This document shows positions 24,522 to 38,678 of a stretch of 48,667 nucleotides of DNA, piece after piece. This stretch comes from Phoronis ovalis. Taxonomy: Eukaryota; Phoronida; Phoronidae. The stretch is taken from assembly GCA_028565635.1 (NCBI GenBank), contig JAOXYB010035839.1, positions 1-48,667 on the forward strand, given 5' to 3'. Numbering within the stretch: the stretch's first letter is position 1; each line of letters begins with the position of its first letter. The position numbers and the translations under genes were made by a program. The notes under the pieces were generated by a model. That model was not told the origin of the DNA, ran no database searches, and saw only the letters and a program-made list of their open reading frames with translations.

Positions 24522-24632
24522 CATTTTTGCACTGATCTCAGACGAGATATAAAATGTTAGATCACCAAGGATAAAACAGCATTTTTGCAATGATCTCAGA
24601 CGAGAGATAAATGCTACATCACTTCTAATTCT
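24522..24632 (+). repeat. 58-bp tandem duplication
   Basis: CATTTTTGCACTGATCTCAG then ACGAGATATAAA is followed 58 bp later by CATTTTTGCAATGATCTCAG then ACGAGAGATAAA. The 126-codon minus-strand open frame across this region is repeat-driven and unlike any family I know. Confidence 0.7.
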
Positions 24633-27600
24633 GATCACAGATTTAATTAACGGTGTCCTCCAACAAAAATACTTTATGTACTGTATTATCATGTGCTTTG
24701 GTCTTGTAGATATAATATCCAAATAATGTTTAGGTAATGTGTTAATAAAACATACAATCAGACTTTTTTTATTGTCGCATTCTAATTTCCCCAATGGGAG
24801 ATGTGGGGGCAATCCAGCATTCAAAAAATGTGAAATAATATATTACAGTATACAAAATAGTATTCGTCCTATGGACACACAATTTTTTCTTCACATTTTA
24901 TGAATTTGGAAAAATTTGAAAATTGTTTTGTTTATCGCTTAATTCCTAATAATCCATAAAAATACACAGAAATCAATAAAGATATGTCTACATGAATCTT
25001 TGATTTTTTACCATTTTGATAAAAAAACTTGCATGATTTAATAATGAGACATATAATTTAAAATTGTCTCAAGATTGAATCGTAGTCCAGATTGCTACCA
25101 ACTGCAAACTATTACCAAATGCAATGAAGCATGATTTTGCGGTAACATTGCATTTAATAGTTTATTCAATATATCATGTAATATACCATGAGGTCCCACT
25201 TTGTTGCAGATGGTAGTACCAGAAAATTAAGGAAATATTATGAATAGATTCTTCTCGCCCTGAATAGTAAACCTCATTCTGAAGTGCTTCCGGGAAAAGG
25301 AAGCTCACACTTTTAGTTTTATACCTTGGCAAGTTTTCAAGTTTGTTCTATTTTTTAACATAAAAAAAGAATTATAATAAATTTCAGTTTGTTTCCTTAA
25401 TTTAGCATAAAAAATATTTTAGCTAAAAGACCTAAATAGAAGTAATTTTAACTTGAGGCTTTCTACAAAGGAAATAAAATATATTACAATAAAATTACAA
25501 AAGTATATTTGTTCAGATTTATTGAAAGAAAATTAGTCTGTTTTGCAATAGTAATATAATAAATAATTTGTAAAAAGTCTAGATATTACAAAAAGTATGT
25601 TATTAAATGAAGGGAAAACATTTGCAGATTAATTAATAGTCGTAGAGGGTCATTATGTACAAATAAGATACATGCTCTTTTGCGCTGTAGAATAGAATAA
25701 GAACATAATGAATTGTATAAGGTTTGATTAAATTGTGCCTTTTTAAACTCCAGTGGTCTCGCTCCATTTGAAAAAGCATAACCATGGCAGTTCCATATTT
25801 AGTTTTTAAAATGAAGCCCAAAGCAAGAATACTATTAATAGGATTTTGGTACACTATTTTACAAGGAAGCAAGGATATTCCTAGGTGAAAAAACACCATT
25901 TCAAGTTATAAGGAGAACAGGGCAATAAATACAACAGGTTATAATAGAAGTCAACATTATAAAGTATATTAGTTATTACTATATGATAAAATACTGAAAC
26001 ATTGTTTTATGTATTTCATTTTTTTTTTGACTGTTTTTCCTCGAAAATATACCATATTTTTGCTTTCAAGGATGCTGTTATTATCAGAGACTCTTTTTGT
26101 TAGTTTTGATAACACTGACTTTCTTCAAAATAAATACCCCTATCCACAAATTTTGGAATAATCATACGGTCTCCAAATTTGTTGTTCAGTGAGGCCATCA
26201 GGCTTTAAACACATTTTAAGATGATGAAGATCTTGAGATCTCATATTGCACTGAAAATTATTTACGAAGAGACTTATTGGGAAATAGTATCTCGTCTTAA
26301 ATGGTTACAGCACCACCAGTTTATTCAGCCACAGGTGGCTCAGCTTGAACACCGCTCTAGGCAGTGCAGCCATGGCTGTATGCTCCTCAGGCAAAACAAA
26401 TGCACAAATAACCAAATCTTTTGTTTGAAAGTTATGCAAACTTGACAGTTCAAAAATAATAAAAATATTAGAAAAAAAAATTTAAAATTGCAAAATTTAA
26501 AATTTTTAGCTAAAATGATTTTGTTATTTAAGTCCTACATCTCATGAAGTCAGTAAGGTAAAAACAGTATAATTTCTGTAACAGCATTCCTTTAATGACA
26601 AAAGTACTTTACTTTTAATTTCTTAACTGTCACCTGCTATTTGTGGGTTTTTTTTCATGGTAAATTGTTATTCAAACAAACAGCAGTATTGAATATATAT
26701 ACGTCATGCAAGATGGTGTACAAATCTGCACATGCTTGACCAACTCTGGCAATGCTTCCGGCGAAAATGTTCAAAAATAAGTACATTTTTTGTGTGCATA
26801 CATAAAAAATGTATGTATTTGTGTATATTTTAAACACAAAATCTTTTTTTTATTATGTTTATAAATATAGTCAAAATAATCTTTATATAGTTATAATATC
26901 CATTAGTAAATTAAGGATTAACCAGGTGAATTGGATAATCCTGCCTTTTAATCAGAAAAACTACAAAATAAGAAACTGAATTAACAATCAAACCAATACA
27001 ATGTCTAAAACTAATCAAACATTTAAATCCCGGACCCCTTTTAATAGTAAGTGCGTGAATACTATGTCAATGAACAGCAGCTACCCAAATTCAGCTGCTT
27101 ACAATCCTCCCTCAAAATACACATCAATAAAATAACACGTGCAAATATGATCACTGATGGCTGTGCAAACATGAACAACGGATGGCATAGACATTCATGA
27201 TGTAACTGACCACATTATTCAGATGGTTGGTCACAAATGGGTCAGAAAATTAATAATCATCAGTATGCATAAAGCACAACTTTATTATTATAATAATATC
27301 AATATATGTATACACATGAGTGAAAGCGAAAATTATGTCAGGCCAAAAATATATAACAAGGTCAGAAATTTGTTTCTCATAATTTCCGTCATACTTACTA
27401 TTAACCTGTAATTTTACCAAAATATATAAGAATGTTTTTAGGTCTTTTAAGTTCTTTAAAAAGAACTTTACAATTTAATAAAAAATTTTTAATCAAAATA
27501 TAGCGGTGCCATTCTTAAAATATAATATTTTAAAACTACTCTTAAGTTAAAGCTCATATCACCTTATCTCTGTAATCTTTTTATACAACATTTATTTTAA

Positions 27601-28755
27601 GTGCCTATACAGTACAAATAAACAAGCATGTATTACATATAATAAGGATTAATTAAGTGCCACTGTTTTGAGAACATTTCAAGAGATAATTAGGTCTCCC
27701 AGTAAACTAATTTACAATATTCATTACAACCAAAGAACATAATATCTCACCACACCCAATAAACATAATTTGTCAAAAAATAAACATGTTAGAAATTGAA
27801 TTAATTGTGTTTTTTACATGTGATTTGAAGCCTATGACATCAAATGGTAGTCTTTGTGGCACCTATTACAAATTCTGAAAAAGTATTCCTTGTACTGTCT
27901 GAATTCGAAACCAAGTTATCAAACATTTCCGATAATAGAGTGAAAATTAATCCAGGGGTATGCATAGTCATTAGTTTCAGAGTGTGCTTTTACTACAAGA
28001 ATTAATTAAGTTTTTGGTTGATATTGTAAAGAAGTAGGAGCAACAAGTCTGAGATGTCTGAGAAAAATTCATTCATATGCACTTAACTTAGCCAATCAAG
28101 TGCAACATATGCAAATGCATATAATGAGAGCAGAAGCTGCATGCTATCATATAAAGAACTAATCAAGGACATTCACCAGTACAAAGCTGTATGATTTAAG
28201 AACTTTTCAGTCCTAAAATCCACTAATGCTCCAATGTGTGTGTATAATTGTGGAATATTAATTCTGGTTAACATATAAAATTCTTTAACAATTCTAGCTT
28301 CATTACATAACTTGTCAATTTAAAGCAGCATTATAGCCAATTAGCTAATTTCTTATTACCTAATTTCTTGCAAAACCAACAAAATTGCATTTTAAGTATT
28401 GGATGTCCTACAGCTAATTTCCATCATTAACATCTTTTATATAAATAATTAAAAACGAAGTAATGCATAACGAGTGTCACTCGATGCCGCTTGCAAACAG
28501 ACAGGCATGTTCAACCCCACTTACGTCAGTGTCTGCCTTGTCATCCTTACACCATTTTATAGTCTCAAATTCAAGGACCTAATAATGTCATCACTTGACA
28601 TAGATCCTTCAGCTTTTCAGTAATTCAGGTCTCTACTCACAGATCCTGTAAATCGTAGCCAATTCTTCAGATTTCAATGCATACATGCATCTGTGTTGCA
28701 TAATTAACAAAATTTTCAGACATCAGTACTGCGCATCCAACATACTATCTATTAT
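24633..28755. other. No recognised gene
   Basis: AT-rich, long intergenic or intronic stretch. A tRNA-SINE-like patch is at 26325-26400; otherwise nothing is recognisable. Confidence 0.4.
26325..26400 (+). repeat. Possible tRNA-derived SINE remnant
   Basis: CACAGGTGGCTCAGCTTG followed by GCTCTAGGCAGTGCAGCCAT resembles a degenerate tRNA head (GGTGGCTCAG...GAGC). It stands out as GC-rich in an AT-rich area. No clear B box or tail. Confidence 0.2.
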
Positions 28756-29060
28756 CAGTTTTAGGTACAAAATATTGTAGTGCTCATACCGTACACCGTC
28801 TTCAGATATCAGGGTACCACGCCAAATTTTACATCATCTTCAGATATCAGGGTATTGCTCCCACATTGTACACCATTACCACCTTCAGATATCATGGTGC
28901 TGCTCAGATATTGTCATGTATATCATCATCTGCAGATATCAAGGCACTTGCGCCCAGATTTAATATCATCTTCAGGGTACCCATACTGTACTGTTCTGAT
29001 ATTGTACTTTAATCATGCTTGCACTTTAAGGACACAGCATTGTACTTTTTTCACCGTATC
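28756..29060 (+). repeat. Imperfect minisatellite, units of about 55-62 bp
   Basis: The motif TCTTCAGATATCAGGGTA recurs at about 28799, 28849, 28884 (diverged), 28931 and 28972, spaced by ATTGTAC-type spacers. The plus-strand open frame at 28780-29094 is just this array read through. Confidence 0.7.
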
Positions 29061-31033
29061 AGACCTTGTACGAGCTATCACTCGAGCCCATTGATTCCCA
29101 TCAATGTTTTTTGTATTTATGATATTCTATAACCTAATATATTAACCACCAACACATCAGAAATTCCTATGAGCAAAATATTTTTTTGTAGCAAAGATGC
29201 GGTAGAGAGTTCAGAAATATGACCAAAAATAAATAGTGGCTACCCTGGCAACTAGAAGAATAAGCAAAGATATAAGGTAGCACTAAAGCACATGAACTAT
29301 AACGGCCATAGATCGTCAGAAATGAAGAGATTGGGTTGTAGCCTTATGTGCCAGAGGGTACAGAGAAGAAAAGGTAAGTAATACAGGTAGTATTGATGCA
29401 GTGTTCACCAGAGTGGTGATAAATTGTACTTTTGAAGTATTTGAAGGATTAACTAATTGCCACATTTCTGTGCACATGGGTGATTCTGCAAGTTGTTGAA
29501 CTTAAATTGACTGGAATTCTCAATTTTCAATACACTGTGCTACTTAATCATGATTTTGAACATAGTATAAAGCAATGATATCTCAGGTGAAAGAGTCACT
29601 GTTTCTCTATGAACGTTATTTTTTCTCTATAAATATTCATATTTTTGCTTTGGTCAAGTGGTATTTATAGGCCAGTACCTTAATGTGACCAGATATAACC
29701 ACTTACAGCAGAGTAAAGCTGATTTATGTAATCAGCAATGAAATTATTTAGTATTAGCATAAATTTAGTTTGCAACTTAAATATTTTAGTTTTCTACATA
29801 ATGATATTAATTAATCTATTGATAACTCATCTACGAAAAGTCTTATTTAAAAAATATCATCTCTTTTACTGATACTGAAATTATAAAGTTAATTGCTTCA
29901 TATTTCTATGATAAATTATAAAATAAATTAGCTAAAACTTTAGGTAAGGGGGGAAGGCATATATACAACTATGACACAATATTGTATGTAAATAACTAAA
30001 TACACTTGAAACTAATATAAAAATTTAACATTTCAGTGCCATAAAAGTGTCCTCTTTAAAAAAATAACAAAAATAAACAGTTTAGTTCTGTTGCAAAAAA
30101 AAAAATTCTTCTGATGAAGGGATATTGCAAATTCTAAATTTAATATCAAGATTTTCTTTCATATTTTCAAGGAGTTAATTCAAATTTCTTATACAACTCA
30201 TTGGAGCCGGTACTGAGAGACCATTACACCAATCTATATCCATCATGATAAATGGAAGCTAATCTTCTGACACTCATACTATACTAAATTTAAACTGCTC
30301 TACCTATTTTACCAATTTGTTGTCATAATTTCTAAGATATTTTGAGAGTCTCCACTTAGCCTGGAACTGACAATGAAGTATGCTAGGAAGGTAAAGGGGT
30401 ACAGAAAGTCAGCTATGTTTGTTTTGCATGTATGTTCAGCTCATTAATCAATGTCCAGATTTCTTTGTCAATCACTATACACTGTAGTAAATATACTAAA
30501 GTTGCAAAATGGTCATAATTGGGGATAACATGCCATGGGATAACATGCCATAGAATTTCATGTAGAATTATGAGAAAATGATTTTATCACACTTTGGTAA
30601 TTATTACGTTGCAGAATAAAATAATTAACTTTGATGCGAAATTCTAGTATACCATTCATTTCATTGTAAAATGTATTTCTATAAGAATTTCATTAACTGA
30701 TTATTATTTCAGACAATCAATTCATCTGGTTACTCAGATTACACCTTTTACTTATTTATTATACATACATACATCAAACATAAAAACATACTGTCATGTT
30801 AAATTTTCTACAAATATGTCATATTTGTAAAGTTCCGAATAATTTACTGGCAAACATGTATTGCGTAGGCATTATAAATCACTATTTCTATACATGTAGG
30901 AATATTAAAAATATATTAAGGTAAACAAGAAACCTAGTACATTCATTCACTCACTAAATATTTGGAAGTGTTATTTTTGTACCAGTAAGTGAAGTCACTT
31001 CGTCTGAATTTCCATTTTGGCCGGGCCATTTAC
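29061..31033. other. No recognised gene
   Basis: AT-rich. It contains an exon-like stretch at 29292-29373 with a strong donor (see findings) and a 15-bp double repeat (GGATAACATGCCATG) near 30522. Confidence 0.4.
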
Positions 31034-31351
31034 GCAAGTGGGGTACTGCACAAAATATTGGTTAGGGATGTGCAACACAGGCCTCAAAACCGAATCCTTT
31101 AAACTATTTTTCCCTGCCGAAATCTGGTTTGTTTAATTTTTTTTTGCTAAAACCTTGATTGCTAATTTTAAGTGTATTGGAAAATCATTTTATTTTAGTC
31201 AAAAACCAGATCAACTCAGCTTATTTATTCAAATAACCGGATCCACTCTGCCTATTTGGTCAAAACTGGTTCTCCCCTGCTGATTTGATCAAAAAACCAT
31301 ATCCACTGTTGCAGCACATCCCTATTTAGGCAGAACCCTGAGTACCCCCCT
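31034..31351 (-). mobile_element. Family A element with 11-bp flanking direct repeat
   Basis: GGGCCATTTAC occurs just before (31023-31033) and just after (31352-31362). The ends GTGGGGTACT and AGTACCCCCC are inverted, as are AGGGATGTGCAAC and GTTGCAGCACATCCCT further in. The interior holds repeated blocks such as ACCGGATCCACTC, ACCAGATCAACTC and ACCATATCCACTG. Read in reverse it aligns with 12250-12450. Confidence 0.7.
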
Positions 31352-31362
31352 GGGCCATTTAC

Positions 31363-32244
31363 TACACTATATTATGGGCCTGAACAACAACTGGGTCTAC
31401 ATATTATATGTGTTGAAGGTCTTAAATTAAATTGTTGTTTTTAGAATTTAATCCCTGTACAGGGCTTTCCAATTAGCAGAATTTATAATATTATTATATT
31501 ACCTTTTACCATCTTAAGTGAATATAAACAAAGGCTTCTGAGCGAAGCAGTACTGTTTCCTTAATACCCAAAATCAGAAATGTTTCATATTTCCAGCCAC
31601 TTCACAATAAACCTCAGTCTGGAAACATGTTTGTTAAAAAGGAGAAAAGAAAATAGCAACATGAACAGCAGCAGCATATTTTTACCAGTCTTATTGTTAG
31701 CCCTTTCAATGCAAATGGTGCCACTATTTCATAGCGTCCCCAATATAAAATTGGATGTATTATTATTAGCATCAAGCAGTATACAGGGTTATAAGCAGTC
31801 TGAATAAATCCATCCATTAGTGCTCTGAACCTTCTCAACTAACTAACTCCTGGGCTTAACCCATATATCCTTGAACCATCAATTTAACAACAGCAAATAA
31901 AATATGCCATGAAACTTCTGACCAATAAGAGACTAGCTGACACATATTATTTGGTTGGATGAATGACTTATTTCGCTTGGGATTTCATTAGTTGTCTGCT
32001 CATAATGTCTTTGTATCACTGTTGTTGCCATATACAGTCATATTTAACAAATTCTATAGCTAATTTTGAGAACTAAAATGGATGAGAATGTAAGAGGTAT
32101 TTTGGGTGCTTAGGTTTAATATCTCTGAAAGAGAAACAGAGCGAAATAAATACTATAACACACAAGAAAACTACAAAAAATGTATACTTTCTAATTTCTT
32201 TAATTTGGACAAGTTTTGTCTGTAGTATAATTGCCTTAAATTAC
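31363..32244. other. No recognised gene
   Basis: AT-rich sequence; overlapping short open frames on both strands at 31580-31838 look like chance. Confidence 0.4.
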
Positions 32245-32447
32245 CTGAATGAATGATTTAAGTAAGCTACTTTAGTAGGTAAGTGTAGAGTCATTAACCC
32301 AGAGGGAGCATACTCAAACTGCAGGTAACTCAGTGGGAGCCCTGGAACATAGGGTATTTTCACAATCACAAATTTTAATGTGTAACCTGAATTGTCTGTT
32401 TCATCAAACTGCAGCTCCAAACCTGGATCATCAAAATGTAGTATCAA
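32245..32447 (-). other. Protein-like exon candidate, unknown gene
   Basis: The minus-strand frame reads HFDDPGLELQFDETDNSGYT, then LKFVIVKIPYVPGLPLSYLQ and FEYAPSGLMTLHLP, ending at a donor CATTCAG|GTAATT. Composition and lack of low-complexity sequence look like real protein. A stop lies just upstream of the frame, so an acceptor must fall inside it; several weak ones exist. I do not recognise the family. Confidence 0.35.
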
Positions 32448-35400
32448 ACTGTTTCATAATTGTCAACTGAAGCACGACCGGGATAACTCTTAAAAACATA
32501 AAACATGACAACTGATGGAACAGATTGATGAGACATTTGGAGCACTTGGGCCTTTTCCATTTTTATTGTAAGCTGAAATTTGATTGGTGTCTAGAATTTC
32601 TAGGTGCTTTATATATACATGTAAGTTAAGGGAATATCGTTCTTCTGCTTTTCGATACAATAAATTAAACTTGAAGCAGCTAAGCCCAGATATTAGTCGA
32701 GAAAGTTCGGAGCACTAACGGATGGAATTGCTCAGACATGGTTATATGGTACTAAATCAGCTACTAAATGATGAATATTTCACGCTTTTAAGTGTTTAGC
32801 TCCAATCTGTAACGGAATTACGACTATAGAAAACATTTAGGACTGGAGTCTTGCAGGCGAGTATCTCTCATTCTTGCTGAGATCTTTCAAGATATTTTAG
32901 TAAATGTGCAACCCTGTTGGTACTGGTACAAATAACTACAGTATAGATAAGAGGTATTTAATTATAGTAATGTTATAATGCATCATACATGTATGGTTGT
33001 TGCCCGGTTTCAGCTTCCAGAATAATCCATCATCTGTAGCTGAGAAGCTATGCATGATGTCAATTGCATGAAAATGTACAAAATACTCTATATCAATTGG
33101 GGCACTTATGTAGTTAATTTGGAGGCAAATCAGTCAATTTCAGCTTTCTGCAACATCAAGTATGTTGTCTGAGCTAGATTAAATAGCTTTGCTAGCTAAA
33201 AATTGGACAAAATAATCTCCCTCTTTGAGAGGTTTCAATAGCAATTTATTAGAATTAAATTTCTAATTTTCTTACTGCATAAAAAAATCTAGGTGAACAG
33301 TAGTCATTGAAAAGTCTATTTATAGCTAAAATTCAAAATAACTGAAGACAAATGCAGATTACAGGAAATACATGAAAATATTAATTAACAAAACAATAAC
33401 AGGAAAACCAAAGCAAAGCTGTTAGTTTTGTTCCAATCAGATACACCATTAATCAATCTACCTACAAGTACTGTCTAGTTGGTTTCTTAACATGCATAAG
33501 AAATGTATCAAATTGTACAAACAGCATTAAATATACATTTGTTACATCAAGGATAATTATGAAAGGTTAAGCAAAATTAATTAAAAAAATAATATATATT
33601 TGCAAAATAATTCGAATTAATAATTTGTTTTAATAACAGATTAAAAGTTGTAATGAACACAATTGCAGTAATATAAGCAGACTGCCCTAATATAAATAGT
33701 TTTTGAAAAAGAGAAATGAAAATTACAAATAAAGATAAAGCACATAGGTCAGAATTAAAACAGTTGAAATAATTTATTAATCAAATATATTATTTTAAAA
33801 ATGCATGAATTTATAGTGACAATATTTTTTGTTAATTTGGATACAAAAATTAATGTTAAATCCAACGAAAAGGAAGGAATTGACAACATGTATGTGCAAG
33901 GACACTTTATTATTATCATTGTTATTTTGGATAAATTTATTTCCTACCGTTACAGAATCCGAATAATGTGTACTAGTATTCCAAAAAGCCAACAATAATG
34001 GTCACCACATCACACCACAGTTTCTTAGAAACTAGGTAAAAATATCCATGGTCAAGATCCAGTACTAATCATACACACTTTCAGGAAAGAGAAAAAAAAT
34101 ATTCACTACTAATGTTGAAACTACGCAATAAAATTTGCCATAAGAGGAACATTTTGCCAGATAGCAGGTGACTGTCAGTATATTTTAGTTTTAATGGATA
34201 CTGAATCTAGAGGAAGGTTCCTTTAAATATTTTTTCAATGCTTAGGAGTTTATTTTGCCAGATTTATTGCAATAACAAAATTTAATAATTCTTACTATAT
34301 AGTACATAGGTGCCAAGTTTCTGAGTAACTTTATGTACGTCATTACCATATTCTTACATAATAATGATGCTGTTCTTCGAAAAGAGGGGGAGTTGACAAG
34401 TTTAATAGTACAAAAAAATAGGTCATCATTTCTAAAAATGACATGTACTGTAAGGAGAATTCTTGAAAACATCATCTAGCTTATTCTAAGCTTGCATATT
34501 TTTTTTTTGGTTCACAATCCACATCTAGTACATGAATATACCACAAAAGCATTAATACATGATTATCTATAAATAAATACATTTAATGTCAGTAATATTG
34601 CTTGCTTCAAAAAATGAAGGAGAAAATAATACACCATTCAATTTAACTTTTTGGAAGAATGAAATAGACAATTTACAATCAGCTAATGTGCAACCTATAT
34701 TTACACAATGATAACATGTTTCCACAGAGCATAATTTTTTTTTTGCTTTGGCCTCAGTATTTGATATCATTTTCTGAATGAATTCTCTCTGTTAAGTTGA
34801 GCTTATTCTCCTTTCATTTAAAGGGGGTTATGAATTGATGCCCCAATTCTTGTTATTGAATTATGCTGTATTATTGTAAGGGTACTGTACAGATTTCCTG
34901 CATAATTGTTCTCATAGTTTATTTTGGGTCACATTGTTTGAAAAACGTGCCTTTAGAATGGAAAAAGTAGGTGGCAGTCAATAACCTTATTATTCCCATA
35001 ACAAAAATGAGATCATCTTTCAGGTCATAGGTTACTATCATGTTTCATTGATTTTGATTGGATAGTACAATAATGACATCACACATCATAGAAGTTTAAT
35101 TAGCCTAATTTTTCTGCATGAGTATTTAAAATAGCAACAAGTCCTGAAGGAGAAAAACTCCACATTAGTTATATGCACTGATGAGAAAACATGCTAAAAG
35201 AAATATATCAACAAAACACAGTCTAAAAATTATCAATTGAGGAATTTTTAGTACAAAAAAAGTATGGAATGTTGCATGGACATATAAATCTTAATATTTT
35301 TTTTTGTAAAGAGGCGGAGTTTAGAGGACCATCAATCAGTTGTTGACAAGTATCAAAATACAAGACAACTTCATTGACTAAATGTGACAGTGAATTTTTC

Positions 35401-38400
35401 AATGTGATTTATTGACAGCTTGTCATAGTAAATGTGTCATCAGAATTCAGCCAAACTCAGCCCTATATAAACCTTATGAGCCAGCAATTATGAACAGTGT
35501 TTGAACAGTAACTATAAGGTAAAGGTTTACTACCAGCAGTTCAGACAACAACTTGGAACTCATTTGCAAGAGTTATTTTTGATGGTATATATGTTGGCAC
35601 CAACACAAGGAGAAGTGTACAGCTAATATATCATTGTCGAGTAAACACTGTGACATTTCGATAAAAAACCTCAGCATATATATGCTAAGACTTTTACATG
35701 CATCTAAGGATTTTATAAATAAGAGAAATAGAAAAATATGTTTAAATCAATACATACTACAAGTCTTTAAAGTTGACAGGATTTTCTAAATTTACTAGGT
35801 GAGTTACATTTTTATTTATTAATGAAACAAATGAAACATTGTTGTAACACATTTCTGTACAGATAGTCAGTGAATAAAATTAACAGAGTGCAAAATCAGT
35901 AAATGAAAGACCCCATGGCTGATAAAAGCCACGACAAGTAGAATTTATGTTGTCTGCCCAGTACCACTAGCCAAAGTTCTCTGTTACCATTAGAGATAAG
36001 AAAAATGATTGCACACATTTTGAGTAACAACACCTAATTAAAACATAACATAATGAAACCTTGGCATATAACTGGGTATCCTTCACACTACTGAAAAACA
36101 AGTTTAATAACATAAAAAAACTACACAGCTAATTATGATTTTCTCTCAGTATTAGCAGCTCAACATCTTCAGGAAATTTCAACCTATTTTTAGGAATTTT
36201 TGATTTCGCCTGATTTATTTTTGAATCAACTAATGATGTACTTTTCAGCAAAACAATATATATCTTGAGAATTAATGGCAAAATTTATACAAAATCATTA
36301 TATTACCATCAGCTATAAGAGCAGACAACTTTTAAATCTTTAGGTAAGCCAGTTTTTTGTTTCAAATTAAGTATCCCATTCGGGTATTAATGTTTGTGGA
36401 GTTTAATTTTTATCTCCACTTTCTACAAACTGATTTTTCTGTGATTACAGTATATGCATGGACTTTAGTTATAGACTAAATAAAAAAACTAAAGATGTGC
36501 ATATTATCTAATACAATATCTTAAATATTTCAATAATTTCTTGCCCATTTTTTCTTAAAATGCTAACAAAAATAAATTATATTATATACTTTGCAATGAA
36601 GAAAACTGGTAAATACTTTATACTTTAATAAAAAACAATTAAATATAATTGTAGTTACTGAATATTTGTTATTTAAAAAATTACAAATAGTCAAATATAG
36701 AATATACTATTTGATAAGAATAACAGAACTGCATACACAATTAAACTATGGAGTTCTACATAACTATATTTAACGTTAACAAAAAAAAAACATTTGAAAT
36801 TTTGTAATTTAATCCAACTAGAATAGTATCAGTTTTTTACCAGTATATCTCCACTTCTGAAGACCTTACTTTTTCCTATTTATAAATTCAAGTGCGCCTT
36901 TCCCAGATTTTCAAATTTTCCCTAAATTCATAATTTATGAAATCTCTTTTAAGATTTTCACAATTTCACAAAATTCATATGCTCATTATTTAAGAATTGC
37001 ATATTTCACAGAATTCAAATTACCCTTTTCAAGCAATACCACATTTATTATGAAATATGTTTTACATTTATAAAGTGCATAGTTAAGAATCATTAAAGCC
37101 TTTACATTTTTCAACTACTCCCATATTTAATATATTTGTACCTTCTCAAAATTGACACATACTTTTCCATTTTTTAAAGTTTCTCAAAATTATATACCCC
37201 TCATAAATTGGATAAAAGATAAGTATTTTTAACTTTACAGTTACTCTACTAATCTAAGAATCTTTACAATATATTTTTTTCAGCTGCGGGAGCCAATGTC
37301 AAATCACTTATGACATGTAGAATATATTACTACACCTTTACAGCATTGTTTTTACAAATTCTGAAGTTAATTTTGCAATTAAATATAAGCAGATAGTATC
37401 GTTTTATTAACAATGTAAAAATGATTTTTGCAAACATAGAAATCATTAAAAAAATAATTTAAGATATTTTTGATTTTTAAACCACATCTCAACAATCAAA
37501 CTCATCTTATACAAGATTGTAGTTTACTATTTTAATGTTTTTTAATACTTTTCAGCGAATTCAAGTTTGAATTGTGAGAAGATTTTATGGGCTCCATGAT
37601 TTTCTCTTGAAATCTTTGCAAAGGCAGTTGGGAATTCAGTAACTAAGACACATCAACAAACATAAATTATAAACTTTGTGAAACCAAGCCAAATAACGTG
37701 TTATCACTGAATTGCACGGTAATCTGATTCTTCAACCACGGAACCGCTTATACTTCAAAATGCAAGTACAATGGTAATGTAATAAAGATATCTGATCTTC
37801 CGTGAAAAAACTTGTATGTAAAATAAACTAGAAACTTCGTCAAAACCAAGATAGATTACACATAATTATAGATGCAAGTTTTGCCTGCAAACTGGAATTT
37901 GAGAAAGAAGTTGTTTCTTTGTTAAACGAAACCAGGGCGGACACAGAATAAGAAATTTTTAACTTCTTTGTATATTCGTGAGCACATCTTTCAATTTCAT
38001 GAATACACATTTTCTGGAATGGTTAATTCTGCATGATGGAATGTAGTTTCTCCGAAAGGACATCTCACATTACTGGACAAATTCTTAGCATCCATATCTG
38101 ACGCATTTAAGAAATACAATAAGAAACTAATATTAGTATTTTTACCACTTCTGATATGCTATTGACTAGACTAACAAAAAATTAATTTCATTTATTGTTT
38201 GACATGTTTTAAAAGGGTTAAGTATATTAGCATTTTGTATGTTTAAAAAGTGTCACTAGTTTAATTTGAGAATTGCTGCATTGTTCACGAAAAATTAAGT
38301 TGACATTTGCATTGTATTTAGGAAAATTGTTCCTAGTTCTAAGTGTCTTGAATTTGTATTCATAAATTTGACACTTAATATCTGTAAACACTAGTTTAAC

Positions 38401-38580
38401 AAAAATAGTAATTCATCTTACTATTTGGACCACAAAATTGGGGACTTGTTTACCGGAAGTTTGTCTAACATAATATTTAGAGAACAATTAATGTAATTTT
38501 ATACCTTTTTAATTCAAATATGTACATTTAGATATTTCTTTTCTAACAAGGAACAGTATTTCACAAAGAAATTTGAAAGG
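32448..38580. other. No recognised gene
   Basis: AT-rich. The stretch 36880-37060 has short repeated motifs of the type TTTCACAAAATTCAT. Short open frames on both strands look random. Confidence 0.4.
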
Positions 38581-38581
38581 A

Positions 38582-38588
38582 TATAAAA
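38582..38588 (+). promoter_or_regulatory. Candidate TATA box of the UGT gene
   Basis: TATAAAA lies 97 nt upstream of the chosen ATG. The surroundings are AT-rich, so a chance match is possible. Confidence 0.35.
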
Positions 38589-38678
38589 CATTTTTACTTT
38601 CCTAACAAATTTCTTAACAATAAAATAAAGGGTTTGTTATACAACTTCACAGTAGAAATTCTTAATAATTATACAGAA

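Noticed and set aside
24444-24824. 126-codon minus-strand open frame
   Set aside because: It runs across a 58-bp tandem duplication and shows a duplicated translation; no recognisable domain.
28780-29094. 104-codon plus-strand open frame
   Set aside because: It is a minisatellite read in one frame.
38634-38678. UGT start 15 codons upstream
   Set aside because: The frame begins with TTG, not ATG; the ATG at 38679 directly precedes the signal peptide and gives the usual length.
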